Below, in pieces: positions 31,998 to 43,227 of a stretch of DNA of 64,000 nt (position 1 is the stretch's first letter; each line of letters opens with the position of its first letter). Source of the DNA: Drechmeria coniospora. Taxonomy: Eukaryota > Ascomycota > Sordariomycetes > Hypocreales > Ophiocordycipitaceae. Made by a program: the position numbers and the translations under genes. The notes under the pieces were generated by a model. The model worked only from the letters and a program-made list of their open reading frames with translations. It was not told the origin of the DNA and ran no database searches. The stretch covers positions 7,041,222 to 7,105,221 of the forward strand of contig NC_054390.1 in assembly GCF_001625195.1 (NCBI RefSeq), read 5' to 3'.

Positions 31998-33484
31998 ATG
32001 GCTGAACAATTGATCCTCAAGGGCACTCTCGAGGGCCACGTACGTTCTGACTACCCCCTCTCCTGACTTCATGTTGCTCCTCTCCTGGCCTCCTCGTCGG
32101 CTTCTGGAGAGATGAAAACGCGATCGTGTACATAGCCGGAAGTGCTGACTTGAATGCAGAATGGTTGGGTTACCAGCCTGGCTACCTCCATGGAGAAGTA
32201 TGTCAACCCGCGAGCGCTCTGACGACAGCGCCAGAACGTCCCATCGAGAGATGCTAACATGGAGCCTCTCAACACCACAGCCCCAACATGCTCCTGTCTG
32301 CTAGCCGAGACAAGACCCTGATCATCTGGAACCTCACTCGCGACGAATCCCAATACGGCTACCCCAAGCGATCGCTCAAGGGCCACTCCCACATCGTCTC
32401 GGACTGCGTACGTCATTATCGCCTCGCCTCGCCTCGCTGCTCGATCATTCCCGAGAACGACGAGAACTAGGCTGACAGGTGATGGAAATAGGTCATCTCC
32501 TCTGACGGCGCCTACGCCCTGTCCGCCTCTTGGGACAAGACCCTCCGCCTCTGGGAGCTCGCCACCGGCAACACCACCCGACGATTCGTCGGCCACACCA
32601 ACGACGTCCTCTCCGTCTCCTTCTCCGCCGACAACCGCCAGATCGTCTCCGGCTCGCGCGACCGATCCATCAAGCTGTGGAACACACTCGGCGACTGCAA
32701 GTACACCATCACCGAGAAGGGCCACACCGAGTGGGCGTCCTGCGTCCGCTTCAGCCCCAACCCCCAAAACCCTGTCATCGTCTCCTCGGGCTGGGACAAG
32801 CTCGTCAAGGTACGTTCGCGAAGAAATCTATCAAGGAATTCCCCTGCCATGCCGGCGCCCACTTGCCTCGCCTCGCCTCTCGTCCTTCACATGATGTTTT
32901 GCAACAATTCAAGTATTTGCTACTTCAGAGCCTCCGGGCCATGAGACAATCTATTTCACCATTGCCCTGATTTCTACACAAAAAGCAGACGCGCGGCGGG
33001 CATGGGCGCTGCCGGCATGGCATTCGCACGAAATGGCAGCCATCGCTGACAAGTACAGGTTTGGGAGCTCTCCACCTGCAAGCTGCAGACCGACCACATC
33101 GGCCACACCGGCTACATCAACACCGTCACCATCTCCCCCGATGGCTCCCTGTGCGCCTCCGGTGGCAAGGACGGCACGACCATGCTGTGGGATCTTAACG
33201 AGTCCAAGCACCTGTACTCCCTGAATGCCAATGACGAGATCCATGCCCTCGTCTTCTCCCCCAACCGATACTGGCTCTGCGCTGCCACCGCCAGCAGCAT
33301 CATTATCTTCGACCTCGAGAAGAAGAGCAAGGTCGACGAGCTTAAGCCCGAGTTCACCTCGGTTGGCAAGAAGAGCCGGGAGCCCGAGTGCATCAGCCTG
33401 GCCTGGTCCGCTGACGGCCAGACCCTGTTTGCTGGCTACACCGACAATGTCATCCGCGCCTGGGGCGTCATGTCGAGGGCATAA
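31998..33484 (+). CDS. ASC1: RACK1/Asc1 (CPC-2), seven-WD ribosomal scaffold protein
   Basis: Five exons, 31998-32039, 32160-32197, 32281-32407, 32492-32809 and 33059-33484, give 316 residues, the usual length. Seven WD repeats are visible, including [45 protein letters not shown] and [15 protein letters not shown]. The protein binds the 40S head near the mRNA exit. It acts in signalling, ribosome quality control and, in fungi, cross-pathway (general amino-acid) control. Introns are 120, 83, 84 and 249 nt. The last, longest intron contains a box C/D snoRNA candidate, as the yeast ASC1 intron does. Codon use is strongly biased, as in highly expressed genes. Confidence 0.97.
32886..32975 (+). 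ncRNA. Intronic box C/D snoRNA, probable U24 (snR24)
   Basis: It lies within intron 4 of the RACK1 gene. Box C is ATGATGT at 32891-32897, a D'-like CAGA lies at 32926-32929, a C'-like ATGAGA at 32941-32946, and box D CTGA at 32967-32970. The block TATTTGCTACTTCAGA before the D' box and TTTCACCA before box D look like the two U24 rRNA guides. In yeast, U24 is made from the ASC1 intron and guides 2'-O-methylation of 25S rRNA. Host gene, box order and guide resemblance all agree. The terminal stem is weak, and the exact ends are my estimate. Confidence 0.8.
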
Positions 33485-34161
33485 ACGGTCCTTCCCCGCA
33501 CGCGATGCAGCGGTGTAACGTAATCGGAGAGTGCAACCGGGGGAGCGGCTCCAAGGGAGAGGGGAGTCGATGGGGATCGAAGACGGTAGATCATGGTGGG
33601 GCGTCATATGGCTGGCTTCCTCTTTTGGTCTTTATTGATTCGAAGGACGCGGGGGAAACAAAACATCTGACGAGGCATGAGGCAAAATTTGGCCATCATG
33701 CTTTGTTCTTGCAATAAAGAACCGACTTTTTAACTGAATGGACTGCCCTCTGACCGCTGGCTCGAGGGGAGTGACCGAACCGTAGTGACTGCCTCGTGAC
33801 CGTTGCCCCACCAGCCGTCTTTCCTCCCGTAGCACTCTCGAGCGTGCAGGTGAAGCACATGGGGACGGAGAAGCAAAACGATGGATGAAATCGTTGGCAT
33901 AAAGTCTGCCTGCTTTCTCTAACCGCGCCGCTCATGACGCACGGCAGCTTTTCGAACGCCGTAATGTACAGTGGACCCTTTTGTTGCGCATGTCTATACT
34001 TGAACCCAGAACCTCGCTCGATGTCCAGCGAATCCTGCGGACTGTGTGATGCTTCCCCAACCCCCCACAAACTCACTCCCAACAAGCCCTCCCTCATCTC
34101 CCCAGGCTGTGCAAATCCTCGCGGCCAGCGGCCTTTGCAGGTAAGCCGATCCACGGGCCCC
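33485..34161. other. Spacer between convergent genes
   Basis: It holds the 3' ends of RACK1 and OST3. I see no gene, repeat or TACGGAGTA element. Confidence 0.6.
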
Positions 34162-35410
34162 TCACATAAACGGGGGCAGCGAGAAGGGGTACCCGCTGTA
34201 CTTCATGCGGAAGACGCTCATCAAGAAGCTGTTGAAGATGAACATGACGCCGACCCAGAGAAGAGCGGCAATAAGCTGGCTGCGCGGCTCCGTCATGCGG
34301 GGGACGCGAAACACGAGGGCAATGGTGGTGAATGCCAGAATGCCGTCTGTGTCACCAAGTTAGCTTCGAACAAGCCGGAAAGGGGAGGACGAATATGACG
34401 GAGGAGGCAAACGCTTACAAATCGCAGCCACAATTTGCGTCTCCAGCCCCAGTTGATTTGAGAAGTTGTTAACAATATATGTGACACCACCTTGGCCGTT
34501 GCCGCTCACGTATGGCACCTTGCGAATGTGGTTGAACATGTGGCCGCTGATAAAGAGCAAAATGGCAACCATAGTACCAGCCGCCCAGACATTGCGGTTC
34601 TGGACGATAGGCAGAACATAGGGACCAAGAGTGGCGGCCAGGGTACAGACACCGACGACGAGCGTCACGCCCGACGCCCAGCGAGCGTAGTTAATGGGAC
34701 GACGGATAAGCACGTGGCGACGACCAGGCAGATTCTTGATAATCCAGTCATTCACATCCTCAGCGGTCGGGGGACTAATGCGTGCGTCAGTTAGTATGTT
34801 GCTCATCAAGTTCTTGAGCCTTCCGGTAACTAACCCGCTGACGAAGTCGTAGCGAAGTGGGTCGGCGGAGGCAGCGGCATGGGGACCGACGGTAGGCGGG
34901 TAGAGGAACAAGACGGGAGCGGTTTGGAGACCGTGCTAAGAATGAAGATGAAATGATCAGTACCCAGTTGGATGTAAGAATGTGACGATGAGTGAGGAAA
35001 GCGAGGACTTTGGGGGTGACAGCCTGGGTCGGGAAAGGTATTCAACTCACATCGATAAAGACGTTACGGCCCTCAGCAAAGTCGAGAGTAGCAAATAACG
35101 TGCGTGCCTCATCCTTACTGTCCCCATTGACCCAGTTGCGTCCGATGAGGTCCCATTCCGGCTGAAATTCGCGGCAGACTTGACAGGCAAGACGCGACTC
35201 AAGGGCGGTGAGAAGAACGGCAACAGTGTAATCGCGGGGCCTCTTGGTCAGCTCCTTGTACGATTCTTCGTTCAGAGAGATGGTCGAAGAGATCTTCGAT
35301 AATCGGCGGAATTCGTCGTATCGTTGCTCGCTCGACTTGGCGGCCGAGGCAGAAGCGACGAAGCCGGCGACGATGGTGCACGCGGATGCGAGAGTGTGAA
35401 GGAAACGCAT
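34162..35410 (-). CDS. OST3: Oligosaccharyltransferase subunit OST3/OST6 family
   Basis: Four exons, 35410-35051, 34935-34835, 34774-34419 and 34346-34162, give 333 residues. The first 23 residues are a signal peptide (MRFLHTLASACTIVAGFVAS). A lumenal thioredoxin-like domain follows, with a CQVC redox motif in LESRLACQVCREFQPEW. Four hydrophobic spans fill the C-terminal half, ending in a short cytosolic tail. The subunit forms transient disulfides with substrate polypeptides and helps the ER oligosaccharyltransferase glycosylate nearby asparagines. Introns are 115, 60 and 72 nt, all GT-AG. OST3 and OST6 cannot be told apart by eye. Its start lies about 700 bases from the divergent coiled-coil gene. 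Confidence 0.92.
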
Positions 35411-36118
35411 CGTGTGAATGCTTCCCAATCGGGGTGCGTGCAGAGGCCGCAATTGGCGATGGTTAAAGCTGTGATGGATGCTGGCTGCTGTGCTAGTGCA
35501 GGTGAAGGTGAAGCTTCGTCGTTGGCTTGTTGGTCGTGGTTGTTTTGTGGTGGAGCTCCCCGCGCCCTCGGTGCTCTCTCTGCTCCTAACAATGCGAGGT
35601 ATTAGAGGCTGAGGTGGCCTTACAAGTACAGCTGCGGTACTGTCCGGGTGCCTGAGCCAGCCTTGGCTGCCAAACTTCTGCAGGGCGCCAACTCACCGCC
35701 TGCCGCGCAAATCTGCAGGGATGTCACGTGCTGAGAGCGCGCCCTGAAGTCCCTCAAGTTGAAGAGGTCAGCCATTGATTGCGCTAAGCCGCATTCAGCA
35801 TCATGTTTACTACGCAAATGGGCGGGGAACAGTTCTTGGTTGCCAACATGTATTTCGTTTGTCCTTTCGTGCCTGCACTTCCAACTATCCCTAATCCTCA
35901 AAGTTGAGCCATATAAATCAACCCAGCATTCATTCCGTCGTGTCATTGTGAGTCCAGTCAGCATAGGTCGTCTCATCTCAATCACCTTGCACGACGAGCT
36001 GCTCTGTCAGCATCTCGCTCACTATTGCAGCGAGTGCAGTACAGCATTATTCAGTCGCGTCTGCACTCCGCTGCGAAGCCATCACGCTTCTTCACCATTT
36101 GCAAGGATAACAGCCGTT
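35411..36118. promoter_or_regulatory. Divergent promoter region, OST3 and coiled-coil gene
   Basis: A 708-base region between two start codons. No repeat or gene is seen, and the TACGGAGTA element is absent. Confidence 0.5.
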
Positions 36119-37900
36119 ATGGGTGCCGAAACTGGCGAGGTAAGCATCGTTCCCTCGACGTGTTTGTTTGTACCCGCATCTGACATGTATACAGCGCATG
36201 ACGCGCATACACAAGCTCGAGTTGAAGCACCGCGACAACATGCACAAGACCGACAGCATCAAGCGTGACGAAGAAGCCCGCCTGCTCAAGGTCCGGTTTC
36301 TGATTTCTCGAGACGAAATTGTTGCACTGAAGGACGACATCGCCCTGAAGAACGCCAAGATCGCCGCTGAAACAAAGCAGAGCGACAAATTTCGCGTCGA
36401 GTTGGCCCAATGCATGGAGGCTGCACGTGCGCAGGAGGCCTGGATTAAGAAGCAAGATCTTCAACTCGCCAAAGTCAAGGTACGCGCGCCCGTGGCATGG
36501 ATCAGGACCAAATCAACGGCTGACATCATTAGGCGGAGTTGAACTCGCTCAGCGGCTCGAAGCAGGACGCTGGCAAGGCCCTTCAAGAAAAGCTTTCTCT
36601 CACGCGCGAATTGAATCGCATCAAGCCCGAATTAGAAAATTTGCAATTGCAACTAGCCAGCTACCAGGCCATGGTGGGGGAAAGGAACGACCTTCGACGC
36701 CAAGTAGACTCGTTAGAGGTGGAGCTCGACAACGAAAAGCGGTCGCGGCAGAGGGCTCAGCCAAAGGAAGACGATTCTGCCATCGCAGAGCTCAAGACAA
36801 AGTTGGACAAAGCAGAGCAAAAGCTTTTGGCCGACAAGAAGGAGCGAGAAAAGGCGAGAAAGCAGCACGAGAGGGATCTGGCCGAGGCTCAATCAAAAAA
36901 CGAGAGACTGGAAGACAGGATCGAGTCTCTCAAGGCTAAGTACAAGAGTGTTCATGGCGAGCTGAAGGAGACGCGGACACAGCTACAGATGTGCCAGGAC
37001 GAGCTCCAAAATTTCAAGAGGACGGACTCACGATCGAAGGATGGCACGAAGAAGACGACGATAGCGGAGTCGGGCCGCAGCCGCAAGCGTCCCGCGCAGG
37101 AGATGAGCTTTGAAGACATTGTCATTCAGACGCCCGGAAACGTCGAGAAACCTGACAAACGACCGGCAGCTAGGAAGCGTGGCGAGAAGACAGCACTGGG
37201 TGCGAAGTCTACCTTCTCAATCACGCCGTTCTTGAAAAAGACCAAAAGCCTCTCCGATGAGACTCTGGAGGCGTCAGCGGACGATGAATCGGACGTCGCC
37301 GGGCCGGATTCGACCTTTGTGGACAAGGGAAACAACACTGGACAGACGGAGGCGATGGCAGAGCCGCTCGTCGAAGATGCGCTTTCGGAACTGGCACCTG
37401 GGCTTCTGGAAGATGAACCAGTCTTGAAGTCCAAGGCCCAGCCAAAGGTTTCCAAGCCCCGCGGTAGGCCAAGGACTAAGGGCCTCACCGAGGCAACCTC
37501 TGTTCAGGCAAACAAAGTCCCGGTCAAGGCAGTCAGCGATACAGCGGTCTTGAAGCCAGGAAGCTGTTTAAAGAAGGACAAAGTCGCCGAGGTGTCGGTC
37601 ATGGTGGACCAGGAGAATGTCACCGCTAAAACATTCCGAAATGCGCCCGCCCTCCTGCCCAAGGTACCGGAGGGTGATGTTAAGAAAAAGAGACGAAAGC
37701 TTCTGGGCGCCGTCAACTCGACGCTGCTCGATGGCGATGACGAAGACTGCGAGGCGACGGCGAAACCGGCCAAACCAACCACCATGCCATCCAAACGGGC
37801 CAGAACGCAGCTTGGTGGTGTGAGGAACGCGTTTGCGGGCGCGTCGTTTTCGCCCCTGAAGCGAGACAGGCGTGGTGTCAACGCCAGCTTCCTGGCTTAG
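36119..37900 (+). CDS. Coiled-coil protein with AT-hook-like motif, unknown function
   Basis: Three exons, 36119-36139, 36195-36479 and 36533-37900, give 557 residues. Residues 8 to about 290 are long charged heptads without prolines, a strong coiled coil. The rest is disordered and basic, with KRP and KRGEK patches, a KPRGRPRTK stretch that matches an AT-hook core (about residue 437), and the phrases STFSITPFLKKTKS and ASFSPLKRDRRG. The last looks like a conserved C-terminal box. Coiled coil plus DNA-binding tail suggests a nuclear or chromosome-associated role, such as spindle, kinetochore or chromatin, but I do not recognise the family. The two short introns (55 and 53 nt) have normal ends. 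The first exon codes only seven residues. Confidence 0.78.
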
Positions 37901-38180
37901 CCGACAGCGGCAACGAACGGGATACGAATCAGCCTGTCGGCATGCTCGATTTTCAACGGCGTTTTGCATTTGTGGGCACTGGGCGGTGTCCTGGCATGGG
38001 ATTGGCGGGCGTAATTGGGAATAACCGAACTGAAGTAAACCTAACGACACGGTGTCGTATGTTGTGTAAAGAGTACGCATTGATTACATTTCGTCTCCGT
38101 TACGGACGGCCACTGTTGCGCCCCTGATGTTGGTGCAGTCTGTTCGGATACGTTCAAGTACGTCTACTGAACGACGGGTA

Positions 38181-39593
38181 TCATGCTTCCGGATCTAAGG
38201 TGACGCCGCGTTTTCTCCGCAGAGCAACAAAGTATGCTTCCTTGCTTTCCTGTCGCAGGGTAGGGTCAGCATGAGCCTGGAGGGAGGGACAGCAACGAGA
38301 TGGACCCACGCTCCTCGACGACTCTGGCTTCTCTCTATGCACCTTTGAAAACAAGACTTTGAGCTGCCGCTCCAGCTTCTTGTCCTCGGCGCCTTGGTAA
38401 AACTTGCAGACGAAGTGACCGCCGGGGCGGAGGGTGTCACTGGCGAACCGCAGCGCGGCGGCGCACAAGTCCTGGTAGTCCGACACAACCAGTAAGCGGC
38501 TGGTGAGGATACATGGAGAGACTGGGGTGGAGGAGGAGGTCACACCATGCTGCCAGCGTGGTCGCGGAAGACGTTGCCGCTCGTGTTCATGAGCCTGTGA
38601 TAGGGATTACTCAGCGTGTTCGTGCCGTAGCCGGTGGTTTGGTGCCAGGGTGCTGACATATCACTTAGAACAACCTGAAATCATCGGTCAGGTCAGCGCG
38701 TGGTGATGGACTGATTGGTGAGGGGCCTTATGGTGTCTCCCACATCGACAAGACCCATGCTCTCCCCTGATTTTGCACCGGGAGCCTCGACTGGCGCATC
38801 GACCATGTGCCGCTCTTGATCGATGTAACTCGGCTGGTCGATGGCCGTCGCCGGAAGGCCCTCCTCCTCTTGTCCGTCACCAGTGGCAGGTTTGGTCTCG
38901 GTATCTGGCGGGAGTTGAGCAGGCGGGGCGCTGTGGGTGCGGCGGATGAAGTCCTTGACGAGCGTCTGCACCATGGGCGAGAGGAAGTCGCCCTGAAATG
39001 TGGCGACGCCGTGGGGGGGCTGCGCGGGGATGAGATCGATACCGATGACGCGGCCGTGAGGACGGGTGCGTTCCATTGCGACCTAGCCCGAGGTGAGATT
39101 CATTGAAGTCGTACGGATAATGGCCGATCATCAAGTGGCACCATCGGCGTGGGGTAAGACTACCTGCGACCAGCTGCCTGGTGCGTAGCCCTGTGCTAAG
39201 GTCAGACGAAAGTCGTGCAATCATGGCAGCAACCCATATGGATAGAGCCGTGGAGGACTCACTAGATCGACGACGATCTGTCTTGATTTGAAGAATCTAT
39301 ACTTGGCATCCATCTACAACTTCCGTCAGGCTCTTTCGCATCGACGTGATCATGTTGAACGATGCGATGCTGAGAAGGGTAAAGTTGGCTACCTCGAGCA
39401 GTTTGAACGCCGCCCGGCTCTTGAGGCCGTGGACTTTGGCATCACGGGCGTACATGTCTCGACCCTGACGCTGCTTCCACCGTGATGACGCGGAAGAGGA
39501 TGCGCGGTTCAGACATGCTGGCTGCTGACGACATAAGGAGGCAAGACGGGAGGAGCATGACGACGGTCGATAGGGGAGAATGAGGAGAGGCAT
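38181..39593 (-). CDS. MRM2: Mitochondrial rRNA 2'-O-ribose methyltransferase, FtsJ/MRM2 family
   Basis: Seven exons, all phase 0: 39593-39393, 39313-39263, 39190-39164, 39082-38744, 38674-38546, 38471-38310 and 38249-38181, giving 325 residues. The N terminus is Arg/Ser/Cys-rich, as in a mitochondrial presequence. FtsJ features in order are KSRAAFKL (catalytic Lys), VVDL then GYAPGSWSQV (SAM motif I), LSDMSAPW (catalytic Asp), FVCKFYQG (catalytic Lys) and a late KEAYFVAL (catalytic Glu). Between motifs I and IV is a fungal insert of about 60 residues rich in Pro, Glu and Asp. MRM2 methylates a U in the A-loop of large mitochondrial rRNA. The SAM motif lies in a 27-nt exon bounded by canonical splice signals. 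The seven exons splice to a complete FtsJ fold. Confidence 0.9.
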
Positions 39594-39876
39594 GGTTCTG
39601 ATGACGACCAGGCCGGGGCGAGCCCCGAGGTGCGCTTGTTAATGCTGCGCTGCGGCTGATCGAATTGTTGCTGCAGGTTGAACGTAAGTATGTATGTAGT
39701 CGTACGTGACCCTTGTAAACTTCACAATGGAGGTTAAGTAATAATATTAATTACCAGGTACGGAGCAACTTCGACGTACGTACTTACAATCCCCCAGCGC
39801 TTGTGGGGCTTTCCAAGTACGCACCTAAGTAATTACTCACTTCGGTGTACTCCGTAGATGTAAGTATATCCGTCCT

Positions 39877-39915
39877 TGTAATACTCCGTACGGAGTACCT
39901 GTACGGAGTATTACA
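39877..39915. repeat. Perfect 15-base inverted repeat built on TACTCCGTA
   Basis: TGTAATACTCCGTAC at 39877-39891 is exactly complementary to GTACGGAGTATTACA at 39901-39915, with a 9-base loop. The left arm also overlaps a perfect 16-base palindrome, TACTCCGTACGGAGTA, at 39882-39897. It is the most complete copy of the spacer element in this window. Confidence 0.9.
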
Positions 39916-40734
39916 TGCAAGCAAGTACATCCACAGTAAGTATACTCCATAATGCTTGTAGGTACCTACTTAATAGTAGCCAGGTACGAAGTACAGTAAT
40001 AGGTAGTAGGTACAGTAGGTGTACGATGGATGCTACTAAGATTTACACCTACTGTACGTGCATAAGTGCTTGTACTGTACATTTGCAGGGACCTGTATTC
40101 CACGCACCACAATTACATACGTATATCGTGCAGTAAGGCGCCAAAATGTATAGAGTACGGACGTGATTGTTATTGTCCATCAGTGGTTCTTGTTTCGTCG
40201 CACCTATACGAATAATCACAGTTCAATACCGTATACGATGTACCCCGTATAATGGAAGAATACCCATGCTCATGCGTACTGTACTTACCTATTCATGTAC
40301 TTACTGTAGTTAGTTGTAAGTAGGTATACGTAAGTACTGTACTTACTGTACAGTACATGCGGTCTGTACATACCGTACTCCGTACTCCGTGTTCGCACCA
40401 AACCAGGAACGGAGTTCAGTGTGCAGTACTCTGTAGGACCCCACCATCTCCTAGTCCGCTGGCGTTTCCCGCTAGTCCCAAGGGCCATGTACTGTACAAG
40501 CCTCGGTTCCTGCATCCGTAGCGTCTTGCGTCAGTCAGCGTCTCATTCCTTGTAGCCTACGGGGGGCTAATTCATTTCAGCAACCCCTTTCCGGACTTTC
40601 CGCAGTCATCAAACTCATTGGCAGAGAATATAAAGAACATCTCACTGCACGCTGTTCGCTCACCCCTTCGTCAAATATCTTCATTTTTTGGTTGAATTCG
40701 CCGTGTTCGCTGGGCCAAGAAAAAGCAAAGCACG

Positions 40735-40896
40735 ATGCAAGCTCACAACATGACCACGGTTCCAGGTCTTGTCGTCCTTGTCACTCTCCTACCCCTGCTC
40801 ATAACTATTGTCTCCTTGGCGAGAATTTCTTCCGTCATCATGGGGGGCGTCGACGCGACTTCTCGCCACGGCCATGATGCCAAGTTTGGTGTTTGA
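40735..40896 (+). CDS. Possible small membrane protein, 53 residues
   Basis: ATG at 40735 to TGA at 40896. The sequence has a short polar start, one strongly hydrophobic stretch of about 20 residues (VVLVTLLPLLITIVSLARIS) and a polar tail with several histidines. A TATA-like AATATAAAG lies 100 bases upstream, followed by a CT-rich stretch typical of fungal start regions. I do not recognise a family, and a chance open frame of this size is quite possible. Confidence 0.3.
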   Translation: MQAHNMTTVPGLVVLVTLLPLLITIVSLARISSVIMGGVDATSRHGHDAKFGV

Positions 40897-42314
40897 CGGA
40901 TGGCTAAGCAAGCCAACATACGACATATATACCTGTACACGTGCAAGTATACGTTGAATTCCGCCAGGCCATAAGCGTTCGGCCGATCGTAGAAAGGACT
41001 GATCGACCTCTCGGCAGCGGGCTGAGTCTGAAACTACGGCCACGGCCCAGGATGCGGGCACGAACGCACGGCGTCGATAGATCAAGACTGCAAGGCGAAG
41101 CGGTCACCAGCGCATGGCTTATGCAGCATTGATTCGAACCTAATAAGTCAACCGATAAGGAGACCTAGCCAGGGGAAGTGCTATTATTCCTGGTGCAGCG
41201 TCGTGTCCTGAACTCCGAAGACATCTCGTGTACGGCACGCGACTCGAAGTTCAATGAAAGAAACAAATAACCGACCAGTTAGAGACTTTTCTCCATTTGC
41301 CGCTCTCTCAGAATCTTGCAGGGCACTACGGAGCCATACCTCGACATGCCATTCGGATTCTGGAACACACATCCTGCGAGTATTTCAGTCACGTCATCGT
41401 CTATCTGGTGGTGGATGAACTTGTGGTACCGTTAACAGTGAGGAAACACGTCTCCCACTGGCCACTCCTCGCATTTAGCCCGCAAGCAATGAATATGTCA
41501 ACGCCATGACCAATCAAAGCACCTTGTCTCCCCGGGACATCGTAGCCGGACTTCGATTCCGCGCAGACTGGCAATGGTTCATCGCAACGACCTCACTACG
41601 GCAGCAAGACTAGTGGAAAAAGAGACCGGGATAGCATCCTCTGCCGTTCCCTCTTGCGAGCAGCTATTTTCTTGTTGGGTTCCTGAGGTGGTGTATGGTG
41701 GTGCCTAGATGATGGAATGTTGGATGGTGCGAAGGACTTTCTAGATGACCATGTCGGCTTTCGCCATGGCGAGGTGTAGTGAACAATGAACAAGCTACCG
41801 ATCTCCTTCCGTCCCTTCCCGCTCAGTCATACATGGCGATCAGCAGGTGCTTACCGTCCACTCCACAAGCCGTTTAGGACGAAGGGGGAGCTGAAGATGC
41901 GAGTTTCATCATGGCGAGCTTAGCGATCGATCCTTAGACAGCAGGGGTGCGCATCGGGAAAGCCGCATTACTCTCCATTTTGCGGATGGAATGAGACGAG
42001 GCAGCTAGAGAGTCCATCCAAGTAGTCTTTCCAAGTTGATTAAACTGTTGCACCAGCATCAACATGGCCAGTCCATGCAGGGTTGCATGCCGGATAGGTA
42101 CGTAGTACGTGCTCTTACATGTTGGAACTGCACATGGCGTATGTAATCAATGCCAAGAATTTGCATCGATGTTGATGTAGTGAGATACCGAGCCACGCCT
42201 GTCCCATGCAAGACCCAGATGTTAAGCACAACACAAGTATCAACCACTCGTCCGGCCGCTGTCGTGACAGAATCCGACCCTGGCCACCCCGCACCCCTTT
42301 TGAACGCAACCACC

Positions 42315-43227
42315 TTAAACCTTGAAGCCGCGAGAGCGTCTGCGGCCACGGGCCTTCTCGAACTTGCGTCCCTTGGACTCGATGTAGGGTTTCTAAGAGG
42401 CAGATGTTAGCCGCCGCCTGGCTGCATGTAAATCGACCGCCGTTCATGTAGGGAAATTACCTTGTGCTTGTGGGGGCCCATGCCGAAGTGCTTGACGGCC
42501 TCACGGGCATTCTTGGGACCACGCAGGATCAGGGTGTTGCTGCCGGTAGGGGCACGGAGGGCAAGCTGGTCCAGCGTGATGGTCTCACCGCCGGCGGCCA
42601 CGATGCGAGCGCGGGCGGTGGCGGTGAATCGCAGAGCAGCGACAGTGACCTTGGGCACGGCCATCAGGCGGTTGTCATCCGTGACGGTGCCGACGACGAC
42701 GACGGTGCGCTTCTCGCCCTCCTTCTTGACATTCTTCGTGATGCGCGACAGGGAGACCGGGGGGCGGTTGATCTTGGACATAAACAGCCGACGGAGGACG
42801 ACCTTGTTGAAGGAAGCATCGGTACGGCCTAATTGTACAGAATTCGTTAGCTGCCATAACTTCTCGTTTGTGCTGCCTCTTGAATCACATCTGCCTGCAA
42901 CTCTGGGCATGGGGATTGGACGTACGGGCCAAGAAGCGGTAGAGCTTCACCAGGAGCTTCAAGTAGACATTGTCGCTCTTGGGGGCCTTGCGGTGCGTGC
43001 CCTTGACGTGGTGGCGGTCGAGATCGATACCTGGAGAGAATAGCCATCGTCAGCCATTTGATTCCGGTATGCTCAAAATTCGGCTGCTCAGTCATGCCGA
43101 AGCAAGACGGCGCCGAATGGACGCAAGGAAGGCGGGGAGAGGCCCGGTCTCAAGTCAATGAGAAGGACCAACTCCCGCTTCCTCACTCGCACACGCTGGC
43201 TGATCCGGATGGTGTTCACGTACCCAT
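42315..43227 (-). CDS. RPL18: 60S ribosomal protein eL18
   Basis: Four exons, 43227-43224, 43030-42926, 42828-42461 and 42392-42315, give 184 residues. Exon 1 is only ATGG; joined to exon 2 it reads [20 protein letters not shown], the typical eL18 start. Other conserved blocks are [33 protein letters not shown] and the basic end [11 protein letters not shown]. The introns are 193, 97 and 68 nt; the last has a CTAAC branch site. Identity is certain. Like eL19 in this window, the first intron lies at the start codon. Confidence 0.96.

Larger units (their letters stand above)
39594..42314. other. Long spacer with hairpin-forming repeats and one small open frame
   Basis: A 2.7-kb spacer. 39,740-40,420 is dense in GTAC words and holds a perfect 15-base inverted repeat at 39877-39915. 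A TATA-like AATATAAAG at 40627-40635 precedes a 53-residue frame at 40735. The part from 41,000 to 42,300 has mixed composition without clear genes. Confidence 0.55.

Noticed and set aside
32040..32159. ATGA and CTGA boxes in the first RACK1 intron as a second snoRNA
   Set aside because: The boxes are about 40 bases apart, with no full box C and no guide. Only intron 4 has a convincing C/D layout.
41125..41165. GGTTCGAATC on the minus strand, resembling a tRNA B box
   Set aside because: The T-arm stem and acceptor stem do not pair, and there is no plausible anticodon loop.
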